This document shows positions 18,438 to 26,857 of a stretch of DNA of 64,000 nucleotides, piece after piece. The first letter of the stretch is position 1. The number at the start of each line of letters is the position of its first letter. Origin of the DNA: Kitasatospora cheerisanensis KCTC 2395 (GTDB lineage: Bacteria; Actinomycetota; Actinomycetes; Streptomycetales; Streptomycetaceae); assembly GCF_000696185.1 (NCBI RefSeq), contig NZ_KK853997.1, forward strand, positions 7,800,001 to 7,864,000, in the 5' to 3' direction. The translations under genes and the position numbers were made by a program. The notes beneath the pieces are model-generated. The model was not told the origin of the DNA, ran no database searches, and saw only the letters and a program-made list of their open reading frames with translations.

Positions 18438-19888
18438 ATGACTGCCGACACGCTCGCCGTGACCACCTCCGCCCCCGCTGCCCCCGCCCGCTTCCCGGCC
18501 GGCTTCGTCTGGGGCGCCGCCACCGCCGCCTACCAGATCGAGGGCGCCGCCGACCGGGACGGCCGCACCCCCTCCATCTGGGACACCTTCGCCCGCCGCC
18601 CCGGCGCCGTCCGCAACGGCGACACCGGCGACATCGCCGCCGACCACTACCACCGGTACCGCGAGGACGTCGCCCTGATGTCCGAACTCGGCCTGGGCGC
18701 CTACCGGTTCTCGCTCGCCTGGCCGCGGATCCGGCCCGGCGGCCGGGGCCCCGCCAACGAGGCCGGACTCGACTTCTACGACCGCCTGGTCGACGAACTG
18801 CTCGCCGCCGGCATCACCCCCGTCGCCACCCTCTACCACTGGGACCTGCCCCAGGAACTCGAGGACCGCGGCGGCTGGACCGGCCGCGACACCGCCCACC
18901 GCTTCGCCGAGTACGCGAGCATCGCCGCCCGCCGCCTCGGCGACCGCATCCCCACCTGGACCACCCTCAACGAGCCCTGGTGCAGCGCCTTCCTCGGCTA
19001 CGGCAACGGCGTCCACGCCCCCGGCCGCACCGACCACGTCGCCGCCCTCGCCGCCCACCACCACCTGCTGCTCGCCCACGGCCTCGGCACCGCCGCGCTG
19101 CGCGCCGAACTCCCCGACACCGCACAGGTCTCGCTCACCCTCAACCTGGCCGCCGTCCGCCCGCTCACCGCCGACCCGGCCGACCTCGACGCGGCCCGCC
19201 GGATCGACGGCCTCGCCAACCGGATCTTCCTCGACCCGGTGTTCCGCGGCAGCTACCCCGAGGACGTCCTCGCCGACACCGCGCAGCTCACCGACTGGTC
19301 CTTCGTCCGCGACGGCGACCTCGCCGAAATCTCCCGCCCCATCGACTCCCTGGGCATCAACTACTACACGCCGACCGTCGTCGCGGCCGAGGACGCCGGG
19401 GCCGCCGGGTCCGCCGGGGCGGGCCGCGCGGCGACGGGCACCAGGGCGGCAGCCCCTGGCCCGCCGACGGAGGCATCCGCTTCCTGCCCGCCCCCGGCGC
19501 CCGCACCGCCATGGACTGGCCGGTCGACGCCGACGGCCTGTACGAACTGCTCACCCGGCTGCGCGACGAACTCCCCGGCGTCCCGCTGCTGGTCACCGAG
19601 AACGGCGCCGCCTACGAGGACTACAGCGACCCCAGCGGCGCCGTCCACGACCCCGAGCGGATCGCCTACCTGCACGCCCACCTGGCCGCCGTGCACCGCG
19701 CCCTCGCCGACGGCGCCCCCGTCCGCGGCTACTTCCTCTGGTCGCTGCTCGACAACTACGAATGGGCGTACGGCTACAGCAAGCGCTTCGGCATCGTCCA
19801 CGTCGACTTCGCCAGCCAGCGCCGCACCCCCAAGGACAGCGCGCACTGGTACCGGCGGGTGATCCGGGACGGCGCGCTGCCGAGGTGA
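18438..19888 (+). CDS. GH1 beta-glucosidase (one-base break)
   Basis: Cytoplasmic family 1 beta-glucosidase of about 483 residues that would split imported beta-linked oligosaccharides to glucose, completing the pathway. Seen: the GFVWGAATAAYQIEGA start of the barrel, acid/base Glu in WTTLNEPW, nucleophile Glu in LLVTENGA, and YFLWSLLDNYEWAYGYSKRFGIVHVDF at the C terminus (each half of this in family order). The reading frame shifts near 19420, inside a GC-rich patch after the NYYTPTVV segment, by one missing base; both halves are otherwise full length. Upstream ATGs at 18405 and 18426 are possible starts but lack ribosome binding sites. Last gene of the importer operon. Confidence 0.88.
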
Positions 19889-19898
19889 GCGGCCGCCC

Positions 19899-19933
19899 CC
19901 CGGTCCGGTGCGAAGTCGCCCCGCCGGACCGGG
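19899..19933. terminator. Terminator between GH1 and convergent serine hydrolase
   Basis: Perfect 10-bp inverted repeat CCCGGTCCGG (19899-19908) and CCGGACCGGG (19924-19933) with a 15-base loop between convergent stops. Confidence 0.6.
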
Positions 19934-19977
19934 AGGCACCGTCGGGAGCTGCTGTCGGATCAGGAGCAACCGGCGGA

Positions 19978-21183
19978 TCAGGAGGCGGACTTCGGACCGC
20001 AGAAGGCGAGGTCGATCAGGTCGATCGCCGCCGGGACCAGTTCGGCGCCCTTCTGCTGGTCGTACGGGTTCGTCGAGATCGCCAGCTGGCGGGTGCCCGT
20101 GCGATCGCTGAACACGTACGTGAGGTAGCCGTAGATGCCGCCCGGATGGCCCCACACCTCGCCGCAGGACAGGCGCAGCTGCATCAGGCCCAGACCGTAG
20201 CGGGTCGGCGGCTGCGGGACCGCCGCCACCGTGTCCGTCATCGCGGCCAGCTGCGCCGGCGGCAGCAGCCGGCCGCCCAGCAGCGCGGCGTAGAAGCGGG
20301 ACAGGTCGTCGGTGGTGGAGATGAGCTCACCGGCCGAGGCCGCCACCGACGGGTTCAACTCGGTGATGTCCGCCGGGCCTTCGGGCAGCGGCAGGTAGCC
20401 GTGGCTGTGCGGCCCGGGCACGGAGGTGGAACCGTCCGGCAGGAAGGTGTGCCGCAGGCCCAGCGGCCGGAGCACCCGCTGCCGCACCTCGGTCCGCCAG
20501 TCGTTGCCGGTCACCTGCCGGATCAGCTCGCCCAGCACCAGGTAGCCGGTGTTCGAGTAGTACCAGCCCTGGCCGGGTGCGAAGTACGGCTCGTTCGAGG
20601 TGCCCGCCGCGATCACGTCGCGGGGCTCGAAGGACTTCCACCGGTCCGTCGCGAGCAGCCGCCGCATCGCCTCCTCGGACTCGTACACGAACCGCGGGTC
20701 CTCCGTGTAGTCGTACAGGCCGGAGGTGTGGTTCAGCAGCTGACGGACCGTGATGTTCGCACCGTTCGGAACCAGGCCCGGCAGGTGGCGTTCGATCGGG
20801 TCCTCCAGGCCCACCCGGTGCTCGGCCACCAGCTGGAGCACGACGGTCGCCACGAAGGACTTGGTGACGCTGCCCGCCCGGAACTCCCCCTCCACCGGCG
20901 CAGGCTGCTGCGTCGTCAGGTCCGCGACACCCGAGTTCCCGCGCCAGACCGCCCGCCCGTGGTCGCGCACCTCGGCGATCGCAGCGCTGGCGCCCGCCCG
21001 GCCGGTCAGCGCGTCCAGCCCCTGCTGGAGCGCAGCCCGCTGCGGCACCGGCGCGAACCCGGGCGTGCCGTGCGCGCCCGCACCGGGCACGGCCGCGCCC
21101 GCCGAGGGTGTCAGGGCGATCACCGACGCGCCCGCCAGCACCCAGGACGCGGCCAGCCGCAGTACGGCTCGGTACTTCTTCAC
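19978..21183 (-). CDS. Secreted class C beta-lactamase-like serine hydrolase / D,D-carboxypeptidase
   Basis: 401 residues from a GTG with GAAGGAG upstream. Signal peptide (about 1-31, ending PSAGAA), then a class C beta-lactamase / D-alanyl-D-alanine carboxypeptidase fold. Catalytic motifs: SxxK as SVTK in FRAGSVTKSF, YxN as YSN in WYYSNTGYL, and the third motif HPG in WGHPGGIYGY instead of KTG, as in Streptomyces R61-type peptidases (HTG). Probably acts on peptidoglycan stems or as an esterase; a true beta-lactamase role is not indicated. Confidence 0.87.
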   Translation of the reverse strand: MKKYRAVLRLAASWVLAGASVIALTPSAGAAVPGAGAHGTPGFAPVPQRAALQQGLDALTGRAGASAAIAEVRDHGRAVWRGNSGVADLTTQQPAPVEGEFRAGSVTKSFVATVVLQLVAEHRVGLEDPIERHLPGLVPNGANITVRQLLNHTSGLYDYTEDPRFVYESEEAMRRLLATDRWKSFEPRDVIAAGTSNEPYFAPGQGWYYSNTGYLVLGELIRQVTGNDWRTEVRQRVLRPLGLRHTFLPDGSTSVPGPHSHGYLPLPEGPADITELNPSVAASAGELISTTDDLSRFYAALLGGRLLPPAQLAAMTDTVAAVPQPPTRYGLGLMQLRLSCGEVWGHPGGIYGYLTYVFSDRTGTRQLAISTNPYDQQKGAELVPAAIDLIDLAFCGPKSAS

Positions 21184-21374
21184 ACGATGCTCCTTCGACA
21201 GAAACTCCGGCAGAAGGGGTTCGTCGCCCGCCAGCCTCACCGACCGGATGGCTCTACGGCGTCCCTCGCCAGGAGGAGAACCGGGCCCGGAGAATACGCC
21301 CCGGGACGGAAGCCGATGCCCCGTCACCCCGCCCGTCGGCGGGGCTGTCACCGCCGGCGGCTACGGTGGCGCGC

Positions 21375-22325
21375 ATGACCGACCTCCAGCCGCACCGTCC
21401 CGTCGTCACGCGCGCGGTGGACGGGGCGATCTGCGCCTACCGGCCGAGCGGCAGGACGCCCGGGGAGCTCGCGCCCGTCGCCGTGTTCCGCCCGGCGGAC
21501 GGCGACGCCGTGGTGAGCCGCGCGGTGCCGGCCGACCTCGCCCGCGCCTACTACGCCACGCCGGACGCGGTGGTGTGCGTGGCGGCCGACGGCGAACAGC
21601 TGTGGCGCGCGCCGTTCCGGCCCGAGAAGACCGAGGAGTGGGGACACACGGCGAACTGCGCGCTGTCCGCGGACGACCGGCAGCTGTGGGTGTACCGGCC
21701 GGACGCGATGGCCGGGCGCGGCGACACCGACCGCTGGGAGGTGCTGGACCCCGCCACCGGCGCCCTGCTCGGCCGGGCCGACCTGGAGACCGTCGGCCAC
21801 GGCGGCGAGCACTGGGCGGACCCCACGAGCGGCACCGTGCTGCTCGACATCGGCGAGGGCCAGGACGGCACCACCGTGTACCGTGGCCGGCTCACCGCAG
21901 CGGGCCTGGACGTCGAACGCCTGCCCTGGGACGACCGGTGCCCGATCGGCCTGTCGCCCGACGGCCGACGCCTGCTGACGGTCGATCACACCCAGGAGGA
22001 CGCCACCGTGCTCGACCTCCCCGGCGGCGAGCTGCGCCTCACCGTCGCCCTCGGCGACTTCGGCGCGGCGCCCGAGGAGCACGAGGCCATGGTCGAGTGG
22101 AGCGGCGGCTACCTCGACCCGGACACCCTGCTGCTCGTCCTGACCGGCGAGACCGAGGACGAGCAGGAATGGTTCCAGGCCTACCGCGTCGACGCCCACG
22201 ACGGCCGGATCCTCGGCGAGTTCAGCACGCACGCCGCGAACCCGTACGACCTCCAGCCGCTGGGCGACGGCAGCTGGCTCACCACCGGCGCGTCCGGCCA
22301 CCCCGTGCGGTGGTTCGCCGGCTGA
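21375..22325 (+). CDS. Conserved hypothetical protein, propeller-like
   Basis: 316 residues, cytoplasmic, with repeated strand-rich segments of the type LSADDRQLWVYRPD and LSPDGRRLLTVDH, which suggest a beta-propeller or YVTN/PQQ-like fold. No catalytic motif recognised. ATG at 21375 just upstream of the first strand. Divergent from the serine hydrolase; function unknown. Confidence 0.7.
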   Translation: MTDLQPHRPVVTRAVDGAICAYRPSGRTPGELAPVAVFRPADGDAVVSRAVPADLARAYYATPDAVVCVAADGEQLWRAPFRPEKTEEWGHTANCALSADDRQLWVYRPDAMAGRGDTDRWEVLDPATGALLGRADLETVGHGGEHWADPTSGTVLLDIGEGQDGTTVYRGRLTAAGLDVERLPWDDRCPIGLSPDGRRLLTVDHTQEDATVLDLPGGELRLTVALGDFGAAPEEHEAMVEWSGGYLDPDTLLLVLTGETEDEQEWFQAYRVDAHDGRILGEFSTHAANPYDLQPLGDGSWLTTGASGHPVRWFAG

Positions 22326-22334
22326 GCGCTCGGC

Positions 22335-22360
22335 AGGCGCACCGCACAGGCGCACCGCAC
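22335..22360. repeat. 13-bp tandem duplication, intergenic
   Basis: AGGCGCACCGCAC occurs twice head to tail (22335-22347, 22348-22360) just after the stop at 22325. The CCGCAC arms can pair with GTGCGG downstream, so it may also act as a terminator between the convergent genes. Confidence 0.6.
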
Positions 22361-22390
22361 GGGGGCGCCGGGGTGCGGGGGTGCCGGCGG

Positions 22391-23208
22391 TCAGGAGTTC
22401 CACCAGGCCGGGCGGACCCGCAGCGAGTCCTCCTTCACGCAGCCCAGGCCGTTGACGATCTCCTCGGCGTGCAGGTCCCAGCCGACCACGCCGTTGCCCT
22501 TGCGATCGAGCTCGATCAGCCGGGACTCCTCGGTCTCCGCGCCGGCCGCCACCTGGCAGTGCAGCACCGTGTCCCAGGCCAGGCCGTCCAGCGCGGTGGC
22601 GAACGCCGTGAGCGGCAGCAGCACCACCGTCAGCAGCAGGGCCGCCCACTGCTCGGTCGCGACGAACCGCACCTGCCACGGGGCGAGCCCGGTACGGGCC
22701 GGGCGGCTGCCGCGGCGGCCCGCCCGGTACTCCCAGACGATGCCCTGACGCAGCGTCAGCGCGACCAGCGTCACCCCGAGCCCCCACCACGGGCCGTAGA
22801 ACACCCAGCACAGCACGCCCATCGCCAGCGGGTTCACCAACGTCAGCGCCACCGTCCGGGCCGTCGAACCGAGCGAGCGGCCGCCCGGGACGGCGCCCGG
22901 GCCGCGAACAGCGCGAACACCACCCGGGAGGTGACCACCGCCACCAGACTCCCCAGCAGCGGACGGGTCGTCACCATGCCGACCAGCACCTCGCCGAGGT
23001 TCCGCGCGCCCATCGCACTGACCACCTCGCGGGTGTGCGAGCCGCCGCCCACCGTCCAGGCGATCTTCACCAGCGGGACGGCCACCACCAGCGCCAGCAG
23101 CACCGTGTGGCCCGGACCGCCCCTGCGGTCCAGCTCCGTGCGCTGCTCCTGCTCGTCCTGCGCCACCGCGACCGCCTCCCGCGCTCCCTCGGACCTCGCC
23201 CGGCCCAT
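22391..23208 (-). CDS. Integral membrane protein of unknown function (one-base break)
   Basis: About 272 residues with a charged cytoplasmic N terminus, then four predicted membrane helices (HTVLLALVVAVPLVKIAW; LGSLVAVVTSRVVFALF; a long pair around NPLAMGVLCWVFYGPWW; WAALLLTVVLLPLTAF) and a soluble C-terminal tail ending RVRPAWWNS. The frame breaks near 22897 by one missing base in a CCGGGCGCC-type patch; both sides code well. It follows the methyltransferase gene by 64 bp on the same strand. No family recognised. Confidence 0.65.
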
Positions 23209-23272
23209 GCATAGCCGCTCGGGCGGTCCGAGCGGGGGACGCGCGCCGTCACGGGGGCCCGCGGGAGCTCGA

Positions 23273-24037
23273 TCAGGCGGCGGGCTTGCGGGCCTCGATC
23301 AGGGTGCGGGACATGGTGGAGACGAACACGCCCTCGCGGCCGATCAGTTCGTGCAGCTCGCGCAGGCGCTCGCGGTAGCGGTCCACCGAGAAGTCCGGGA
23401 CGGTCCAGATCACCTTGCGCAGGAACCACACCACCGCGCCGACGTCGAAGAACTCCAGCCGCAGCCGCTCGTTGCGGCACCGCACCACCTCCAGCCCGGC
23501 CGCCCGGGCCTGCGCCGCCTCCACCTCGTGCTCGCGGTCGCCGCCCGGCTCGAACGGGCCGAGGAAGAACGCGCTCAGCTCGACGTTGGTCCGCCCGCCG
23601 ACGTGCTGCGCGAAGTAGCTGCCGCCCGGGGCGAGCACCCGGGCCAGCTCCGGCCAGTGCACGGTGGCCGGGTGACGGCTCGTCACCAGGTCGAAGGCGC
23701 CGTCCGCGAACGGCAGCGGCGCGTCCTCCGGGCAGGCGACCAGCACCGCGCCCAGCGGGTGCAGCAGCCGGGTCGCCCTCGCCGCGTTCGGCGGCCAGCC
23801 CTCGGTGGCGACCATGGTGCGAGGGAAGCCCCCCGCCGCCGCGCCGGCCAGCACCTCGCCGCCGCCGGTCTGCACGTCCAGCGCGGCCGAGGCGGCGGCC
23901 AGGCGCTCGCCCAGCAACCGCTGATAGCCCCAGGAGGGGCGCTGTTCGGTGGCCCGGCCGTCGAGCCAGGAGAAGTCCCAACCGTCGACCGGAGCGGCCT
24001 CGGCCTCGGCGAGCAGAGCGTCGAAAGAGCGGTCCAT
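23273..24037 (-). CDS. Class I SAM-dependent methyltransferase
   Basis: 254 residues. A methyltransferase-11-type fold is indicated by LDVQTGGGEVL as the glycine-rich SAM loop, the acidic PLPFADGAFDLVTSRHP segment (motif post-II) and RVLAPGGSYFAQHV. The C-terminal part (VVWFLRKVIWTVPDFS) matches small-molecule methyltransferases common in Streptomyces. Start either 24037 or 24046; neither has a strong ribosome binding site. Substrate unknown. Confidence 0.8.
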   Translation of the reverse strand: MDRSFDALLAEAEAAPVDGWDFSWLDGRATEQRPSWGYQRLLGERLAAASAALDVQTGGGEVLAGAAAGGFPRTMVATEGWPPNAARATRLLHPLGAVLVACPEDAPLPFADGAFDLVTSRHPATVHWPELARVLAPGGSYFAQHVGGRTNVELSAFFLGPFEPGGDREHEVEAAQARAAGLEVVRCRNERLRLEFFDVGAVVWFLRKVIWTVPDFSVDRYRERLRELHELIGREGVFVSTMSRTLIEARKPAA

Positions 24038-24451
24038 GCCGCGCATCGAAGCACGCGACCGGCCGGCCGGGCGAGCGAATTGGCACCCAACCCCGCAGGC
24101 GGCCCGGTGGCCGAGGCGGAATTGCCGTCGCGTCACCGGCCCGGGCACGCGACTCTTCACCCTCGACGCCGGATGCTCGCCGACCTCACCACGCACCACC
24201 ACCCCCGGCACCTGACGGGATCGTTTCGCCGCTGGCCAGCCAGTCCGTCCAGTTACAGATCGCGTCGAGAGTCGCATCGGCGTCCCTCGGGCACTGGTGC
24301 GTCATCGCCACGGCGTCACTTCCGTTGACAGGCATGACGACAGCTCAAATCGGACACCCATCAGCAAGTTCGAGGAAGCCGGGCGCAACTGGCCAGCGGA
24401 TGAGGCAAGCTCTGGCACATCGATCGCCCGCAACCGCCGAGGAGGGACACC
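24038..24451. other. Intergenic region with candidate regulatory elements
   Basis: 414 bp between the methyltransferase and the 75-aa gene, divergent. No gene seen. It holds TTGACA at 24325-24330 as a possible -35, and the two motifs shared with downstream sites (see 24326-24374). The GGAGG site of the 75-aa gene lies just before its ATG. Confidence 0.5.
24326..24374 (+). promoter_or_regulatory. Candidate XRE operator/promoter region of the 24-29 kb cassette
   Basis: Two motifs recur elsewhere in this cassette. TGACAGGCATGACGACA (24326-24342) is found again with a single change at 26613-26629. GCAAGTTCGAG (24364-24374) is found exactly at 26042-26052. They lie about 80-125 bp before the 75-aa gene; the XRE/DUF5753 protein encoded at 25180 is the obvious candidate binder (inference). 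Confidence 0.4.
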
Positions 24452-24679
24452 ATGGCACTGGTGAAACTGGGCCAAGACCCCGACAGCCCCGAAGGAAAGA
24501 GCCCGACCGTCTACCTGGACGAGGAGACCGGCAACTACGTGTTGCAGGGCTGGAAGGTGTTGGACTCGGAGAGGCTGTCCCAGATGGACATCCCCGACCA
24601 CGAGACCGTGATCGAGTTTCCGCAGCGCATGATGCAGTTCTTCCCGGAGGTGAAGGGTGTCGGCAGCACCGACGCTTGA
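24452..24679 (+). CDS. Small conserved hypothetical protein (75 aa)
   Basis: 75 residues, acidic and soluble, from an ATG with GAGGAGG upstream. It overlaps the next gene (DUF6879) by 23 bp. In Streptomyces such small proteins recur beside XRE/DUF5753 regulators and may be partners or targets of them; no domain is recognisable here. Possible co-regulator or antitoxin-like partner; function unknown. Confidence 0.6.
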   Translation: MALVKLGQDPDSPEGKSPTVYLDEETGNYVLQGWKVLDSERLSQMDIPDHETVIEFPQRMMQFFPEVKGVGSTDA

Positions 24680-25175
24680 GGAACTGATCGGGTCAGCGCA
24701 GCGCTCCGCAGTTCACCTGGAGCTTCGGGACGGCTACATGCGCGATGACCCGATGTTCCTCAGCTGGCAGAGCGGCCACCGACACGACCAGAGCGACAAG
24801 ACGTCCTGGTGGAGCCCCTGGCTCGACCTCATCGCCACGGCCACCAACCGCGGTGTCGTCGTGCGACGGTCGAGGGTCGTCTCGGAACCGCTCTCGGAGT
24901 ACACGCGCTTCGAGTACGACGTGACGTTCCGCAACATCGCCTCCGGCGAGGACGTCCGGTGGCTCGCACGCCACCGAGCCACCGGCCTGGCGCTACCCCC
25001 GAACGACTTTTGGCTGGTCGACGACCGCATCCTGCTTGTCCATCACTTCAGCGGCGAGGGCGACTTCGTCGACGACGAGATCGTGGCAGACATCGACACA
25101 GTCGAACTCTGCCGATCGGCGTTCGACGCGGTATGGCGCCTCGCCGTCCCGCACGCGGAGTACAAGCCGAGCTGA
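24657..25175 (+). CDS. DUF6879 family protein
   Basis: 172 residues from a GTG inside the preceding gene. The composition is Trp-rich and acidic (TSWWSPWLDLIATA; EYTRFEYDVTFRNIASGEDVRWL; FWLVDDRILLVHHF) matching the DUF6879 family that accompanies XRE/DUF5753 regulators in actinobacteria. The family is proposed to be part of a regulator/partner pair; biochemical role unknown. Followed four bases later by the XRE gene. Confidence 0.72.
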   Translation: MSAAPTLEELIGSAQRSAVHLELRDGYMRDDPMFLSWQSGHRHDQSDKTSWWSPWLDLIATATNRGVVVRRSRVVSEPLSEYTRFEYDVTFRNIASGEDVRWLARHRATGLALPPNDFWLVDDRILLVHHFSGEGDFVDDEIVADIDTVELCRSAFDAVWRLAVPHAEYKPS

Positions 25176-25179
25176 GATC

Positions 25180-26034
25180 GTGTCTGCATCATCGTCATCG
25201 AGCGTCCAAGAAGCACGTCGTGCGCTCGGCCAGCGCCTGCGCAGCATTCGGCAAGACGTCGGGCTGAGCGCCCGTGAGCTGGCCGAGCGCGCCAACTGGC
25301 ACGAATCCAAGTGCTCGAAGCTCCAGAGCGGCCGCACCACCCCCAGCGAAACCGACATCCGCACCTGGGTTGCCATCTGCGGCGTCCCTGAGCTGGCCGC
25401 CGACCTGATCGCCACCCTCCGGGGCATCGAAGGGGCTTATGTCGAATGGCGACGCCTTGAACGCTCCGGACTGAAACAGCCACAGCAAGCCGTTCGGCCG
25501 CTCTTCGACCGTACTCGCCGTTTTCGCATGTACCAGTCGTGGGTCATCCCTGGGCTGCTCCAGACCGCGGAGTACACGCGCGCCGTGCTGAACACCGTTC
25601 TCGCACTCCGCGGTGGCGGTCACGATGACGTGGACGACGCTGTTGCCGTCCGCATGGACCGGCAGGGCATCCTTCGATCAGGCGACCATCGCTTCGCATT
25701 CCTGATTGAGGAATGGGTGCTTCGGACAGTCATCGGCGACACCGAGACCCTCGCCGCGCAGCTCGGCCACCTCATCGCCATGTCGTCGCTCCCGTCCGTC
25801 AGTGTCGGGATCATCCCGATGGGAGTCGTCCGGGGTGCGGGGTGGCCTACAGAGAGCTTCACGATCTACGACGACGTACAGGTGAACGTGGAACTCGTCG
25901 CCGCACACCTGACAGCTACTCGGCCGGGCGAGATCGCCGAGTACAGCCAGGCGTTCTCAGAACTGGCCGGCCTCGCCGTGCACGGCACCGATGCTCGTGG
26001 GCTAATCACCTCTGCGATCAACGCACTTGGGTGA
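25180..26034 (+). CDS. XRE-family transcriptional regulator with DUF5753 domain
   Basis: 284 residues from a GTG four bases after the DUF6879 stop. An N-terminal helix-turn-helix (about residues 12-65; LGQRLRSIRQDVGLSARELA and the recognition segment HESKCSKLQSGRTTPS), then the DUF5753 domain (about 95-275; YQSWVIPGLLQTAEYTRAVL is its hallmark). This is the WhiJ-like class of Streptomyces regulators that often sit with small partner proteins. Lower GC and weaker third-position bias than flanking genes suggest acquisition. It likely governs the cassette through the GCAAGTT repeats at 24364 and 26042. Confidence 0.88.
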   Translation: MSASSSSSVQEARRALGQRLRSIRQDVGLSARELAERANWHESKCSKLQSGRTTPSETDIRTWVAICGVPELAADLIATLRGIEGAYVEWRRLERSGLKQPQQAVRPLFDRTRRFRMYQSWVIPGLLQTAEYTRAVLNTVLALRGGGHDDVDDAVAVRMDRQGILRSGDHRFAFLIEEWVLRTVIGDTETLAAQLGHLIAMSSLPSVSVGIIPMGVVRGAGWPTESFTIYDDVQVNVELVAAHLTATRPGEIAEYSQAFSELAGLAVHGTDARGLITSAINALG

Positions 26035-26041
26035 CGACCGA

Positions 26042-26058
26042 GCAAGTTCGAGCAAGTT
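26042..26058 (+). promoter_or_regulatory. Direct-repeat operator candidate GCAAGTT-CGA-GCAAGTT
   Basis: GCAAGTT occurs twice with a three-base spacer (26042-26048 and 26052-26058), 77 bp before the ATG at 26135. The first copy plus CGAG is identical to 24364-24374. Ten-base periodicity suits an XRE dimer. Confidence 0.4.
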
Positions 26059-26134
26059 TCTGGCGACTCTCCGCGACCCGCTCTTAACGTCGTGTCACGA
26101 AGAAGAGACCTGACGGACGAACGGGAGCAGCCTC

Positions 26135-26344
26135 ATGGAGACTCCGCCGCAGCAGTCGTACCCCACCGCAGCCGCAAGGCTCACCATCCGTGTCAGCACG
26201 GTGAAGCCCGACGGCACCCGCACCCTCCGGTCGACCACCTCGTCCGACGAGCTGATCGTGCCGACCCCGCTCTCCACGTTCGCGTGGCCCGCCTGTGAGT
26301 GCCCGCGCCACCGCCCTGTGACGGCGCGGCAGCCCACTGTCTGA
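26135..26344 (+). CDS. Small protein with C-terminal PACECPRHRP motif; possible precursor peptide (69 aa)
   Basis: 69 residues from an ATG with GGGAG about eight bases upstream and clear coding bias. N-terminal part is polar with a beta-strand-like RLTIRVSTVKPDGTRTLRS; the C-terminal third carries FAWPACECPRHRP with two closely spaced cysteines. Small proteins ending in a similar CxCPxHR motif occur near XRE regulators in Streptomyces (general recollection). Its place between the regulator and a radical SAM/methyltransferase pair makes it a candidate substrate of these enzymes, but nothing in the sequence proves it; a zinc-ribbon-like small regulator is an alternative. Confidence 0.5.
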   Translation: METPPQQSYPTAAARLTIRVSTVKPDGTRTLRSTTSSDELIVPTPLSTFAWPACECPRHRPVTARQPTV

Positions 26345-26353
26345 CGGGCCGCC

Positions 26354-26493
26354 ATGGAGTCCTACGCGACCAGCAACTACGGGCTCGGCGGCTTCCCAAG
26401 GTTGTTCGGGCGGCCCGCAATGAAGTGCTCGTCGACGACCGCGCGCCTTGGTGGCTCGCGACCCGCCCCCTGCGCCGAGCGCGACGATGCTGA
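26354..26493 (+). CDS. Candidate small ORF, about 46 aa, needs one missing base
   Basis: From the ATG at 26354 the first 14 codons (encoding MESYATSNYGLGGF) nearly all end in G or C, as in real genes here. If one base is missing near 26396 the frame continues as KVVRAARNEVLVDDRAPWWL and ends with Cys at the TGA 26491-26493. The break has the same direction as every other break in the window. Short and Gly/aromatic-rich at the N terminus; a precursor peptide is possible. No strong ribosome binding site. Low certainty. Confidence 0.3.
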
Positions 26494-26611
26494 GCCGCCC
26501 CCAATTCCCGGCCCCGCCGGCCCACATCCGGCGGAAGGGCCGCGCGCGGGCGCGCCGCCAGGCCGCCCCTGGCCCCGCACTACGACAAACCCGGTCAGGG
26601 GCGCCCAGCCA

Positions 26612-26841
26612 ATGACAGGTATGACGACAAGTCGGCATTTAAGAGCAACCGCGACACACAGGACCAAGCCGTCGCCCGAGCCGCCGAGTTCGCGAGACGC
26701 GCAGACTCCGATTCGGCCGCCCGCGACTACGACGGCGCACGGCAAGTGATCAACGCCGCCCGCCGAGCAGCGGAGGGCGAGCCGCAGGCCATGCGAAACC
26801 GCTACGCGGAGCACGATCAGCCCCACCCGCACACCGACTGA
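26612..26841 (+). CDS. Candidate small ORF, about 75 aa, start uncertain
   Basis: The frame ending at TGA 26839-26841 codes a plausible helical, charged small protein (KSAFKSNRDTQDQAVARAAE ... RRAAEGEPQAMRNRYAEHDQ). It is open upstream but has no in-frame ATG or GTG near its beginning; the ATG at 26612 reaches it only if one base is missing at about 26622-26640, the same kind of break seen elsewhere. That ATG lies inside the motif shared with 24326, so the motif may instead be a promoter. It ends 16 bp before the Nudix GTG. Confidence 0.3.
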
Positions 26842-26857
26842 AAGAACGCCAACCACC

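Noticed and set aside
20750..24328. Plus-strand open frame of about 1,190 codons across 20.7-24.3 kb
   Set aside because: It crosses opposite genes (serine hydrolase, methyltransferase) and an in-frame gene in another frame; composition is Arg/Pro/Ala shadow sequence without domains.
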